Source: Hyphomicrobiales bacterium
Lineage (GTDB): Bacteria > Pseudomonadota > Alphaproteobacteria > Rhizobiales > Rhizobiaceae
Length of the DNA stretch: 64,000 bases
NCBI GenBank assembly: GCA_900473685.1
Contig: UCNE01000013.1
Coordinates: 372,001 to 436,000, forward strand
Reading direction: 5' to 3'
Shown: positions 36,196-45,123 of the stretch, piece by piece
Position numbering within the stretch: the stretch's first letter is position 1
Layout of the letters: each line of letters opens with the position of its first letter
Notes under the pieces: model-generated
The model's input: only the letters and a program-made list of their open reading frames with translations
Databases searched by the model: none
Told to the model about the DNA's origin: nothing
Made by a program: the position numbers and the translations under genes

Positions 36196-36833
36196 CGGCC
36201 TTCTTCCGTTGACCTGGCCAGTCCCGTACCAATCATCGAATCGCGCGTCACGAGATCGGCGAGCGCCTCTTGATCAAGGCCATCGGTGCCGGCAGGGCGC
36301 TCCGGAATGACGATGTAGCGAAGCTCCGCCGTCGAATCCCAGACCCGGATTTTTTGCCCCTCCGGTAAAGTTACGCCGAATTCAGCAAGTACGCCGCGCG
36401 GATCGATCACCGCCCGCGACCGGTACGGCGGCGCCTTGTACCAGACGGGCGGCAGGCCAAGCACCGACCACGGATAGCAGGAGCAGAGCGTGCAGACGAC
36501 AAGATTGTGGGTTTCCGCCGTATTGAACACCGCGCGCATATGCTCGCCCTGACGCCCGGTATAACCAAGGCTGGCGATCGCCGCCGTCGCATCGTTGCGC
36601 AACCAGTCGGCAAAATCCGGCTCGCTCCAGGCCTTGGCGACGACACGCGCACCATTGCGAGGGCCAATCTTCGTCTCATAGGTATCAACGATCGCATCGA
36701 TCGCCGCCGGATCGATCAGGCCTTTTTGCGTCAGCACGGTTTCGAGCGCCTTCACCCGGGCCTGCATCTCGGAGAAATGGTTGTCGTGGTGATCGTGGTC
36801 GTGATGATCGCCGTCGCTGGAGTGGGAAGTCAT
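36192..36833 (-). CDS. nthA: Nitrile hydratase alpha subunit, cobalt type
   Basis: A 213-residue catalytic subunit. The metal claw CTLCSC lies at residues 114-119; the Thr in the second place is typical for cobalt enzymes, Ser for iron. The N-terminus is His/Asp-rich ([11 protein letters not shown]), possibly metal storing. Its product with beta converts nitriles to amides; in rhizobia this can feed indole-3-acetamide/auxin routes. No amidase gene is adjacent, which is unusual for such operons. A LysE-type exporter gene lies 22 bases upstream. Confidence 0.93.
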   Translation of the reverse strand: MTSHSSDGDHHDHDHHDNHFSEMQARVKALETVLTQKGLIDPAAIDAIVDTYETKIGPRNGARVVAKAWSEPDFADWLRNDATAAIASLGYTGRQGEHMRAVFNTAETHNLVVCTLCSCYPWSVLGLPPVWYKAPPYRSRAVIDPRGVLAEFGVTLPEGQKIRVWDSTAELRYIVIPERPAGTDGLDQEALADLVTRDSMIGTGLARSTEEGR

Positions 36834-36855
36834 AGTGCTGATCCCTTTGTCCTGA

Positions 36856-37449
36856 TTATTTCAACATCGGCCAAAGGCTGAGAACGAGCAAGACCGCCAT
36901 GGTGATATTGAACCATTTCAGCCGTACCGGCTCTGACAGCCATTGCCGCAGCGCAGAGCCGAAACCGGCCCATGTCGAGACGCTCGGAACATTGACGATG
37001 GCGAAGATGGCCCCGACGATGAAAACGCTGGTGATATAGGTTTGCTCGCTCGTGTAGGTCGCCATCGCCGTCACGGCCATCACCCAGGCCTTTGGATTGA
37101 TCCACTGAAACGCCGCAGCCTGCAGAAAGGACATCGGCACAGCGCCCGCCTTGCCTTCCGACAGCGTCCGCGACGACCCGATCTTCCAGGCGATCCAGAC
37201 GAGATAGGCGCCACCAGCGAATTTCAGCACGATGTAGAGCATTGGCACGGAATGCAGCAGCGCCCCCAGCCCGAGCCCGACGGCAATCAGCAGCGACAGG
37301 AAACCCGCGCCAATGCCGAACATATGCGGAATGGTCCGGGAGAACCCGAAATTCACGCCCGACGCAAACAGCATCATGTTGTTCGGACCGGGCGTGATCG
37401 ATGTCGTGAACGCAAAAAGAAACAGCGCCAGAAGCGTGTCGGCCTGCAT
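36856..37449 (-). CDS. LysE family translocator
   Basis: The 197-residue exporter has six membrane helices and the LysE/RhtB motifs ([34 protein letters not shown]). It exports amino acids or other small metabolites. It is first in line with the nitrile hydratase genes (22-base gap), so it may export a product of the hydratase or just share a transcript. Confidence 0.9.
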   Translation of the reverse strand: MQADTLLALFLFAFTTSITPGPNNMMLFASGVNFGFSRTIPHMFGIGAGFLSLLIAVGLGLGALLHSVPMLYIVLKFAGGAYLVWIAWKIGSSRTLSEGKAGAVPMSFLQAAAFQWINPKAWVMAVTAMATYTSEQTYITSVFIVGAIFAIVNVPSVSTWAGFGSALRQWLSEPVRLKWFNITMAVLLVLSLWPMLK

Positions 37450-37642
37450 GAAGTCCTCCCGATATTTAGGTCAGGATAATTGACCTATTTTCAAAGACCA
37501 CCCGAAACTTGTCAGGGTGACAAGAACAGCCCTCCGCACCAAGGCTTTTGACATCCGGACTTCGCCCCGCCACGATACGCCTTAAATGAGACATCGACCG
37601 TTCATAGGAATGGTCCGACATGCCGCCGAAAAAGGTTTTCCG

Positions 37643-38488
37643 ATGCAAGACGCCATTTTGACCACCACCTTCCCCTCGGGCAAGGCCGTCCCCGTGATCG
37701 GCCAGGGTACCTGGCATATGGGCGAGCGCAAGGCGAGCGCTGCGGAAGAGGCAAAGTGCCTGCGTCATGGCCTCGATCTCGGCATGACGCTGATCGATAC
37801 CGCCGAAATGTATGCCGATGGCGGCGCCGAGCGGGTCGTCGGCGACGCCGTCAAGGGCCGCCGTAGCGACGCCTTCATCGTCAGCAAGGTGCTACCGACC
37901 AATGCCAGCCGCGATGGCACGATCAAGGCTTGCGAAGCCAGCCTGAAACGGCTCGGCACCGACCATATCGATCTCTATCTCCTGCACTGGCGCGGACGCT
38001 ACCGCCTGGCGGAAACTGTCGAAGCTTTCGAGAGCTTGCGCCAGTCCGGCAAGATCGGTGCCTGGGGTGTCTCCAATTTCGATGCCGATGATATGGAAGA
38101 GCTTCTCGGCGTACCCGATGGCGGCAATGTCGCCGCCAACCAGGTGCTCTACAACCTCGCCCGCCGTGGCATCGAATACGATCTCCTGAAAGACAGCCAG
38201 GCGCGTGGCATTCCGGTCATGGCCTATTCACCGCTCGACGAGGGCCGGCTGATGCGCCATCCGGATCTCATCCACATCGCCAAGGCGCACCAGGCAACCG
38301 TCGCGCAGATCGCCCTCGCCTTCCTGATCCGCAACCCCGGCGTCATCGTCATCCCAAAAACTGCGATGCCCGAGCGGGTCCGGGAAAACCGGGCAACGGT
38401 AGAAATTCAGCTGACAGACGACGATCTCGCCATCCTCGACAAAGCCTTCCCGCCGCCGGGAAGAAAAATGCCGCTGGAAATGATTTGA
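37643..38488 (+). CDS. Aldo/keto reductase (YakC/2,5-diketo-D-gluconate reductase-like)
   Basis: The 281-residue reductase has the AKR pattern: catalytic Asp-Tyr [19 protein letters not shown], Lys in [12 protein letters not shown], His in [12 protein letters not shown], and the cofactor motif [20 protein letters not shown]. It is the shorter, YafB/DkgB-like class, unlike the 348-residue paralogue at 6 kb. The ATG 37643 has AAGG upstream. A bidirectional terminator follows. Confidence 0.88.
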   Translation: MQDAILTTTFPSGKAVPVIGQGTWHMGERKASAAEEAKCLRHGLDLGMTLIDTAEMYADGGAERVVGDAVKGRRSDAFIVSKVLPTNASRDGTIKACEASLKRLGTDHIDLYLLHWRGRYRLAETVEAFESLRQSGKIGAWGVSNFDADDMEELLGVPDGGNVAANQVLYNLARRGIEYDLLKDSQARGIPVMAYSPLDEGRLMRHPDLIHIAKAHQATVAQIALAFLIRNPGVIVIPKTAMPERVRENRATVEIQLTDDDLAILDKAFPPPGRKMPLEMI

Positions 38489-38506
38489 GCGGCTGGTTGG
38501 ATGAAT

Positions 38507-38539
38507 TGAAAAAGGGCGCTCGCGGCGCCCTTTTTCAAT
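38507..38539. terminator. Bidirectional Rho-independent terminator
   Basis: Perfect 14-base arms (38507-38520 and 38526-38539) with a five-base loop; the stem carries A runs on one side and T runs on the other. It serves the rightward reductase and the leftward ilvH. Confidence 0.9.
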
Positions 38540-38554
38540 CATATTCGTAATCCG

Positions 38555-39127
38555 TTACATGCCTTGCGGACCGCGGTTCATGGCTGCGATGCCAGTACGG
38601 CAGACTTCGAGCACGCCAAGCGGCTTCAGGATCGCCACGAACTGGTCGATCTTGGAGGATTTTCCGGTGATTTCGAGGATGAAGTGCTCGAGCGTCGCGT
38701 CGATCACCTTGGCGTGGAAAGCATCGGCAAGGCGCAGCGTTTCCGCCCGGGTCTCACCCTCCCCCGAAACCTTGACCAAGGCCACTTCGCGTTCGATCGG
38801 CCGGTCATGACCGAGTTCGGCGGCGCGCACCGTCAGATCGACGACGCGGTGGACCGGAACGATGCGTTCCAGCTGCGCCTTGATCTGTTCGAGCACGTGC
38901 GGCGTGCCGCGCGTGACGATGGTGATGCGCGACAGGTGCGACTGGTGCTCGGTCTCGGAAACTGTCAGGCTTTCGATGTTGTAGCCGCGGCCGGAAAACA
39001 GGCCGATGACGCGGGCAAGGACGCCCGGTTCGTTATCGACGAGAACCGAAAGCGTGTGGTTTTCCGCCTTCTCTGTTTCCTTGGCGATGAAATAGGCGGA
39101 GCCGGTCGGCTGAAGATGTGCGTTCAT
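38555..39127 (-). CDS. ilvH: Acetolactate synthase small (regulatory) subunit
   Basis: The 190-residue protein begins a valine-binding ACT domain (about 20-95; HTLSVLVDNEPGVLARVIGLFSGRGYNIESLTV) and a C-terminal ALS_ss_C domain (to about 180). It gives feedback inhibition by valine and stabilises the catalytic subunit. It lies 22 bases downstream of the large-subunit gene and shares its attenuated promoter. Also named ilvN in some annotations. Confidence 0.97.
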   Translation of the reverse strand: MNAHLQPTGSAYFIAKETEKAENHTLSVLVDNEPGVLARVIGLFSGRGYNIESLTVSETEHQSHLSRITIVTRGTPHVLEQIKAQLERIVPVHRVVDLTVRAAELGHDRPIEREVALVKVSGEGETRAETLRLADAFHAKVIDATLEHFILEITGKSSKIDQFVAILKPLGVLEVCRTGIAAMNRGPQGM

Positions 39128-39149
39128 GATCGTATCCTTTTCCTATCCA

Positions 39150-40943
39150 TCAAACCAGTGCGCGGCCCTTGGCGTCGATCGCATTGGCAACCGCTTCGTC
39201 CGTGGCTTCGTCTGGCAAAAGCATCTCGTTATGGGCCTTGCCCGATGGGATCATCGGGAAGCAGTTGGCGAGATTGGCGACGCGGCAATCAAAGATCACC
39301 GGCGCCGGGCTGTCGATCATCTGCTGGATTGCAGCATCCAGATCAGCCGGCTTGTCGCAACGGATGCCGACGCCGCCATAGGCTTCGGCCAGCTTGACGA
39401 AGTCGGGCATGGCTTCGGTATAGGAATTGGACAGACGGTTGCCGTGCAGCAATTGCTGCCACTGGCGCACCATGCCCATATACTGGTTGTTGAGGATGAA
39501 GATCTTGACCGGCAGGTTATGCTGCACGGCGCAGGACATTTCCTGGATGCACATCTGGATCGAGGCGTCGCCGGCAATGTCGATGACCAGCGCATCGGGA
39601 TGGGCGACCTGGACGCCGATTGCTGCCGGGAAACCGTAACCCATGGTGCCGAGGCCACCCGAGGTCATCCAGCGGTTCGGATGCTCAAAACCATAGAACT
39701 GGGCCGCCCACATCTGGTGCTGGCCGACTTCCGTGGTGATGTAGGTGTCGCGATGCTTGGTCAGCTCGTACAGGCGCTGGATGGCATATTGCGGCATGAT
39801 GACATCGTCGTTCATCTTGTAGGCCAGCGAATTGCGGCCGCGCCAGCGGACGATGCCCTCCCACCAGTCTGCCAGCTGGCTCTTGTCCGGCTTTCCGGCC
39901 GAGGCCCGCCAGACGCGAACCATGTCTTCCAGAACGTTACCGACGTCGCCGATGATCGGAACATCGACGCGCACGGTCTTGTTGATCGAGGACGGATCGA
40001 TATCGATGTGGATCTTCTTGGAATTCGGCGAAAAGGCATTGAGACGGCCGGTAATGCGGTCGTCGAAACGGGCGCCGATGCAGACCATGACGTCGCAATC
40101 GTGCATGGCCATATTGGCTTCGAAGGTGCCGTGCATGCCCAGCATACCGAGCCAGTTCTTGCCGGAGGCCGGATAGGAGCCCAGTCCCATCAGTGTCGAG
40201 GTGATCGGGAAATTGGTCAGCTCAACCAGTTCGCGCAGCAGTTTCGATGCTTCCGGACCGGAGTTGACGACACCGCCACCGGAATAGATGACCGGACGGC
40301 GCGCGCCCTTCATCAGCTCGATCGCCTGCTCGATCTGGCGCATGTCGCCCTGCAGCTTCGGCTGATAGCTCTTCTGGACCTTGGAAGCCGACGGCGGCGT
40401 ATACGTGCCGGTAGCGAACTGAACGTCCTTCGGAATATCGACGACGACCGGGCCAGGACGGCCGGACTGGGCGATGCGGAACGCCTCATGGATGATGCTA
40501 GCCAGCTCGTTGACGTCCTTGACCAGCCAGTTGTGCTTGGTGCAGGGCCGCGTGATGCCGACGGTATCGCATTCCTGGAAAGCGTCCGAGCCGATCAGCG
40601 ATGTCGGAACCTGGCCGGTCAGGCAAACCAGCGGAATGCTGTCCATCAGTGCGTCCTGCAGCGGCGTAACGGCATTGGTCGCACCCGGACCGGAGGTGAC
40701 CAGCAAAACGCCGACCTTGCCTGTCGAGCGGGCATAACCTTCGGCCATGTGGCCGGCGCCCTGCTCGTGGCGAACGAGGATGTGCTGGATATCGTCCTGC
40801 TGGAAGATTTCATCATAGATCGGCAGAACGGCACCGCCCGGATAACCGAAGATATGCTCCACACCATTGTCCCTCAATGCTTGAAGAACAATTTCCGCCC
40901 CTGTCATCTGGTTTGCTTGCGTCTGGTTGTCTGTACCGCTCAT
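39150..40943 (-). CDS. ilvB: Acetolactate synthase large (catalytic) subunit
   Basis: A 597-residue ThDP/FAD enzyme that condenses pyruvate to acetolactate or with 2-oxobutyrate to acetohydroxybutyrate. It has the catalytic Glu region AEIVLQALRDNGVEHIFGYPGGAVLP, LVTSGPGATN, FAD region and the ThDP motif GDASIQMCIQEMSCAVQHNLPVKIFILNN. I start at ATG 40943 (MSGTDNQTQ); the in-frame ATGs 40961 and 41036 are in the leader RNA. The first codon lies about 170 bases after the leader peptide start, downstream of the attenuator terminator. Often named ilvI. Confidence 0.97.
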   Translation of the reverse strand: MSGTDNQTQANQMTGAEIVLQALRDNGVEHIFGYPGGAVLPIYDEIFQQDDIQHILVRHEQGAGHMAEGYARSTGKVGVLLVTSGPGATNAVTPLQDALMDSIPLVCLTGQVPTSLIGSDAFQECDTVGITRPCTKHNWLVKDVNELASIIHEAFRIAQSGRPGPVVVDIPKDVQFATGTYTPPSASKVQKSYQPKLQGDMRQIEQAIELMKGARRPVIYSGGGVVNSGPEASKLLRELVELTNFPITSTLMGLGSYPASGKNWLGMLGMHGTFEANMAMHDCDVMVCIGARFDDRITGRLNAFSPNSKKIHIDIDPSSINKTVRVDVPIIGDVGNVLEDMVRVWRASAGKPDKSQLADWWEGIVRWRGRNSLAYKMNDDVIMPQYAIQRLYELTKHRDTYITTEVGQHQMWAAQFYGFEHPNRWMTSGGLGTMGYGFPAAIGVQVAHPDALVIDIAGDASIQMCIQEMSCAVQHNLPVKIFILNNQYMGMVRQWQQLLHGNRLSNSYTEAMPDFVKLAEAYGGVGIRCDKPADLDAAIQQMIDSPAPVIFDCRVANLANCFPMIPSGKAHNEMLLPDEATDEAVANAIDAKGRALV

Positions 40944-40998
40944 TGGCCTGTTTCCGTCCATGTTCGCGTTTTGGCTGTGAGTATCGTGTTTGAAGGCA

Positions 40999-41022
40999 TA
41001 AAAAAAGGCCCCTTGAGGGCCT
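40999..41022 (-). terminator. Attenuator terminator before ilvB
   Basis: On the minus strand, AGGCCC, loop TCAAG and GGGCCT form a six-pair GC-rich stem followed by TTTTTT. It is inside the ilvB leader, 34 bases after the leader-peptide stop codon, and 56 bases before ilvB. It is the terminating hairpin expected for ilv attenuation. Confidence 0.85.
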
Positions 41023-41030
41023 CGTGTTTT

Positions 41031-41078
41031 GCGCATGGGTGGCTATCGCCGGATGGTTACACCATCCTGCCCATGCGC
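41031..41078 (-). promoter_or_regulatory. Nested stem-loop of the ilv leader
   Basis: Outer arms GCGCATGGG (41070-41078) and CCCATGCGC (41031-41039) are perfectly complementary. Inside them, GGATGG (41062-41067) and CCATCC (41051-41056) pair. The ascending strand lies within the leader reading frame, so ribosome position would decide its formation. I cannot resolve the competing antiterminator by eye. Confidence 0.7.
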
Positions 41079-41113
41079 CGTCCCACCACAAGAATAACTG
41101 CGATATTGATCAT
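41057..41113 (-). CDS. ilv leader peptide (18 aa), nearly leaderless
   Basis: A small frame reads MINIAVILVVGRRMGRMV and then TAA. Codons 2 to 10 include two Ile (ATC), one Val (GTT), Ile (ATT), Leu (CTT) and two Val (GTG GTG), i.e. seven of nine are branched-chain control codons. A sigma70-type promoter ends right before it and no Shine-Dalgarno sequence is apparent, so the transcript would begin within about three bases of the ATG. A terminator lies downstream, and ilvB-ilvH follow. This matches ribosome-mediated attenuation by branched-chain aminoacyl-tRNA. Confidence 0.85.
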   Translation of the reverse strand: MINIAVILVVGRRMGRMV

Positions 41114-41121
41114 GGGCGGGA

Positions 41122-41150
41122 TTGATAAACAGAAATACTTGTTCCGTCAA
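41122..41150 (-). promoter_or_regulatory. Sigma70 promoter of the ilvL-ilvB-ilvH operon
   Basis: On the minus strand, TTGACG (complement of 41145-41150), a 17-base spacer and TATCAA (complement of 41122-41127). Transcription should start about 41114-41116, immediately before the leader peptide ATG at 41113. Confidence 0.75.
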
Positions 41151-41250
41151 CGTCTTTCCCGAAAACAACCATAGCAGGTACAAATCCACAAAAACACGCT
41201 CAAGTCCAAGAAACCACTTATTAAATCCCTTTGGGTAATATGGTGTATTC

Positions 41251-43314
41251 GTGACCAGAGGTTTCCCATTGCTGAACAATGAGCTCCATTCTTCGATCAG
41301 CGCCGGAGAACAGGATCGACGCGATGCCCTGAAACGCGGCAACCGTTTCCTCGGCCGCGTCGTCGCGTGCAGCGGTTCGCGGGCGACGATTGCAGCTATT
41401 GCCGAAAACGGCGAGACATCGCTGACTGAACTCTGGTCCGTTGGCAGGCTCATTTCCATCACGGTCGGCAAAAACCGCGTCGTTGCACTTGTGTATTCAA
41501 TGCAGACGGCCACCAACGAATGGGGCGAAGAACTCGACAACACGTTCCGCATCGAAGTGGAACTGATGGGCGAAGTTCATCTGAGCCCAAACGGCCGCGA
41601 AGAATTCTCCGCCGGCATTACCCAATATCCCTATCTCGGCGCTATCGCCCACCGCATCCGCTCGGCCGACCTTGCCCGCATCTACGATACCGGCAAGAAC
41701 GACACCTGCGTCATCGGCAAGCTCACCCAGGATGACAGCCTCGACGCGACCATCCATGTCCCCTCGATGCTGTCGAAGCATTTTGCCATCGTCGGCACCA
41801 CTGGCGTCGGCAAGTCGACGGCGGTCAGCCTGTTGCTGCACAAGGCCATCGCCTCCGATCCGAAGCTGCGCGTCCTGATCCTCGACCCGCACAACGAATT
41901 CGCCGCCGCCTTTCCCGATATCGCCGTGGTCATCGATACCGACAATCTCGACCTGCCCTTCTGGCTGATGCGACTGGAAGAATTCGCCGAGGTGATTTTC
42001 CGTGGCCGGCCGCCGGTTCCCGAAGAACTCGATATCTTGCGCGATGTCGTTCCGGAGGCAAAACGGGCCTTCAAAGGCTCGGCCGACTCCGGTGTGGCGC
42101 GCCGTACCAGCGAGAAAAGCTCAATTACCGCCGATACACCGGTTCCCTACCGCATGGCAGACCTGTTGGCGATGATCGACGAGCGCATCGGACGCCTCGA
42201 AGGCCGCAATGACAAGCCGCACCTGCGCTCCCTGAAGGTCAAGGTGATGGGCGCCATCAACGATCCGCGCTACAATTTCATGTTCTCCTCGAACACGATC
42301 ACCGACACCATTCTGGAAACCATCGCCAAGATTTTCCGTATTCCGGGCGACGGGCGGCCGGTTACGACCTTTCAGCTCGCCGGAATTCCGTCGGAGGTCG
42401 TCAACTCGGTTGCCTCCGTGCTTTGCCGCATGGCGTTTGAAATCGCGCTCTGGAGCAATGGCGGCGTTCATATGCTGGTCGTCTGCGAAGAGGCCCACCG
42501 TTACGTTCCCGCCGATGCCAGCCTGGGTTTCGTGCCGACTCGCCAGGCCATCGCCCGCATCGCCAAGGAAGGCCGGAAATACGGTGTTTCGCTGGGGATT
42601 ATTACACAGCGCCCCGGTGAACTTGACCCGACCATCCTGTCGCAGTGCTCGACCGTCTTTGCCATGCGGCTCTCCAACGACCGCGACCAGGAAATCATCC
42701 GCTCGGCGATCCCCAATTCGTCGATTTCGACCACCAGCTTTATCTCTTCGATCGGCAATGGAGAAGCCATCGCCTTCGGTGAGGCCGTGGCCGTGCCGAT
42801 GCGCATGCGCTTTACCCGCGTCGATGAAAAGAGCCTGCCCAAGGCCAACGGCGTCGCCGTCAAGGTCACCGACGAAACCCCGGATACCGTCGATCTGCGC
42901 AACGTCGTTTCGCGTATGCGCGCCATGAGCGGTCCGGATATTTCCGGCTTTCAGAACGCTTATATGGCAAGCGCCGGCGCACAGGAGCAGGGTGCGGTCC
43001 CGGCGGACGACGACCTTCGCGACATCCGTGCCTTTAACGCTGACCTTGCCGAAGACCATGAAGCGGCGGCGTCCCAACCTTACAACCCGGGCATGCTGCC
43101 ACGCAACGAGCCGCCCAATCCGCAGCTTGAACGGTTCAACCAGATCCGCAGTCAATTGCTGTCGGATGAGCCGCCGGCCCCCTCGCTGTCAGATCCCTAC
43201 CGTACACCCGCCCGCCCCGCGCCGAGCTTCGCGCAACCCAATCCGGACCAACCCCGGCCATCGCTGCGCGAGAGCCTGCTGAAGAAGCCGCTGAGCAGCA
43301 TCATCCGCAAGTAA
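41251..43314 (+). CDS. HerA-like ATPase/DNA translocase (DUF87)
   Basis: A 687-residue HerA/FtsK-type hexameric ATPase. N-terminal HAS-barrel-like beta region (about 30-130), Walker A GTTGVGKST (182-190), LILDPHNEF, Walker B MLVVCEEAHRY and the signature LGIITQRPGELDPTILSQCSTVFAMRL. The C-terminal 130 residues are Pro/Ala-rich and look disordered. HerA normally works with the NurA nuclease in end resection; no nurA is nearby, as in other alphaproteobacteria. The start codon is GTG 41251; it faces away from the ilv operon. Confidence 0.88.
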   Translation: MTRGFPLLNNELHSSISAGEQDRRDALKRGNRFLGRVVACSGSRATIAAIAENGETSLTELWSVGRLISITVGKNRVVALVYSMQTATNEWGEELDNTFRIEVELMGEVHLSPNGREEFSAGITQYPYLGAIAHRIRSADLARIYDTGKNDTCVIGKLTQDDSLDATIHVPSMLSKHFAIVGTTGVGKSTAVSLLLHKAIASDPKLRVLILDPHNEFAAAFPDIAVVIDTDNLDLPFWLMRLEEFAEVIFRGRPPVPEELDILRDVVPEAKRAFKGSADSGVARRTSEKSSITADTPVPYRMADLLAMIDERIGRLEGRNDKPHLRSLKVKVMGAINDPRYNFMFSSNTITDTILETIAKIFRIPGDGRPVTTFQLAGIPSEVVNSVASVLCRMAFEIALWSNGGVHMLVVCEEAHRYVPADASLGFVPTRQAIARIAKEGRKYGVSLGIITQRPGELDPTILSQCSTVFAMRLSNDRDQEIIRSAIPNSSISTTSFISSIGNGEAIAFGEAVAVPMRMRFTRVDEKSLPKANGVAVKVTDETPDTVDLRNVVSRMRAMSGPDISGFQNAYMASAGAQEQGAVPADDDLRDIRAFNADLAEDHEAAASQPYNPGMLPRNEPPNPQLERFNQIRSQLLSDEPPAPSLSDPYRTPARPAPSFAQPNPDQPRPSLRESLLKKPLSSIIRK

Positions 43315-43331
43315 TTTGAAGACCGGTGGCC

Positions 43332-44234
43332 TCAGGCACCCGCCGGATCCCAGCGTTGCCAGCTGTCATCCAGTTGATTACGAAACCACGTCATTTGCCG
43401 CTTGGCATATTGCCGTGTTGCAGCCGATGACGTTTCGATCACCTCGGCATTGCTCATGGTGCCAGACAGAAGTGCGGCAATCTGCGGCACGCCGATCGCC
43501 TTCATTGCCGGCATTTCCGGTTTCAAACCAAGCGACAGCAGAGCCTCGACCTCCTCGACCGCACCGCTCTCCAGCATGCCTGCAAAGCGCCGGTCAATCC
43601 GCTGACGCAGCAACGCCCGGTCCGGCAGAACGACGATCTTCATGGCGCGTTCGGGATCAATGGCCACAGGGCCCTGGCGCGCCTGGAAAGCCCGGATGGA
43701 CTGGCCGGTGGCCTCGAATATTTCCAGCGCACGGGCGATGCGCTGCCCGTCACCTGACCGCAGCAGCGCAGCGGTTTCCGGGTCTTTCTCCGACAGGGTC
43801 GCATGAAGAGCCTCCGCCCCCTCGGCCAGCAAGCGGCCACGCACATGGTCGCGTATCGCCGCAGGTACGGCCGGCATATCCGACAGTCCGCCGGTCAGAG
43901 CCTTGAAATAAAGCCCGGTACCGCCGACGAAAACAGGAATGCGCCCTTCGCCACGCACGGCCTGCAAAACCGCCACCGCATCGCGAAACCATTCACCGGT
44001 CGAATAATGCTGCGATGCCGGAACATGGCCATAGAGGCGATGTACGATACCCTGCATATCGGCTTCGAACGGCCGCGCCGTCAGCACATGCAGGGTATCG
44101 TAGACCTGCATGCTGTCGGCATTAACAACCACACCATTGTGCCGTTTGGCCAGCGCAACGGCGAGAGCGGACTTGCCGCTGGCAGTCGGCCCGGTTATCA
44201 GGATTGCATCCTGTCCAATCTCAAGGTTTTTCAT
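43332..44234 (-). CDS. miaA: tRNA dimethylallyltransferase
   Basis: A 300-residue enzyme that adds a dimethylallyl group to A37 of tRNAs reading UNN codons. It has the P-loop TGPTASGKSALAVALAKRH, NADSMQVYDTLHVLTARP and GGTGLYFKALTGGLSDMP. ATG 44234 has AAGG at five bases; an ATG at 44237 is adjacent. The gene is head-to-head with serB with only one base between the start codons. Confidence 0.93.
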   Translation of the reverse strand: MKNLEIGQDAILITGPTASGKSALAVALAKRHNGVVVNADSMQVYDTLHVLTARPFEADMQGIVHRLYGHVPASQHYSTGEWFRDAVAVLQAVRGEGRIPVFVGGTGLYFKALTGGLSDMPAVPAAIRDHVRGRLLAEGAEALHATLSEKDPETAALLRSGDGQRIARALEIFEATGQSIRAFQARQGPVAIDPERAMKIVVLPDRALLRQRIDRRFAGMLESGAVEEVEALLSLGLKPEMPAMKAIGVPQIAALLSGTMSNAEVIETSSAATRQYAKRQMTWFRNQLDDSWQRWDPAGA

Positions 44235-44235
44235 C

Positions 44236-45123
44236 ATGGCCTTCGTTGCCACGCTTGTTGCCAATCCGTCAAATCCCGTTCTGACCACAGCGCTCGCCGA
44301 GGAGGCCGCAGCCGCAGTCGACGCATCCGGCCTCTACTGGCTGGCCGACGGCGTCGCCTGCGATATCGCGCTGAGGGATGGCGCCAACCCGGACTGGCAG
44401 GAAGCCCTGCTGCGTGGCGTGATCGGCGACGCCCCGATCGACGTCATCGTCCAGAACGCCGAGACGCGCCGCAAGAAACTGCTGATTGCCGATATGGATT
44501 CCACCATGATCGGCCAGGAGTGCATCGATGAACTCGCTGCCGAGGTCGGCCTGAAGGACAAGGTCGCTGCGATTACGGCCCGGGCGATGAACGGCGAGAT
44601 CGCCTTCGAACCTGCTTTGATCGAGCGCGTCGCCCTGCTCAAGGGCCTGCCGCTCAGCGTCGTCGGCGATGTCATTGAAAAGCGCATCACGCTGACCCCC
44701 GGCGGCCTGGAACTGGTGGCGACGATGAAGGCCAAGGGCTATTACACGGCGCTCGTCTCCGGCGGCTTTACTGTCTTTACCGGCCCGATTGCCGCGACAC
44801 TCGGCTTCAACGAAAACCGCGCCAACATCCTGCTGGAAAAAGACGGGTACCTCACCGGCGCTGTCGCAGAGCCGATCCTCGGCAAGCAGGCCAAGGTGGA
44901 TGCACTGGTCGATATCACCACACGGCTCGGCATTTCGACCGCTGACGCCTTGGCCGTCGGCGATGGCGCCAACGATCTCGGCATGCTGCATCTGGCCGGC
45001 GCCGGTGTTGCCCTGCATGCCAAACCGGTCGTCTCTTCCCAGGTCAAGATCCGCATCGACCACAGTGATCTCACCGCCCTCCTCTATATCCAGGGGTATC
45101 GCAAGACGGATTTCATTCGATGA
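44236..45123 (+). CDS. serB: Phosphoserine phosphatase
   Basis: A 295-residue HAD-superfamily enzyme that makes serine from phosphoserine. An N-terminal ACT-like domain (about 1-75) is followed by the nucleophile motif LIADMDSTMIGQECIDELA, LVSGGFTVF and ALAVGDGANDLGMLHLAGAGVAL. I use ATG 44236. Start codons of serB and miaA overlap or are one base apart, so each promoter must lie within the other gene. Its stop overlaps the start of the acetyltransferase gene (ATGA). Confidence 0.95.
   Translation: MAFVATLVANPSNPVLTTALAEEAAAAVDASGLYWLADGVACDIALRDGANPDWQEALLRGVIGDAPIDVIVQNAETRRKKLLIADMDSTMIGQECIDELAAEVGLKDKVAAITARAMNGEIAFEPALIERVALLKGLPLSVVGDVIEKRITLTPGGLELVATMKAKGYYTALVSGGFTVFTGPIAATLGFNENRANILLEKDGYLTGAVAEPILGKQAKVDALVDITTRLGISTADALAVGDGANDLGMLHLAGAGVALHAKPVVSSQVKIRIDHSDLTALLYIQGYRKTDFIR

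Noticed and set aside
39126-41174. 682-codon rightward open frame over ilvB
   Set aside because: Exact antisense of ilvB and leader; no homology or ribosome site; caused by codon bias.
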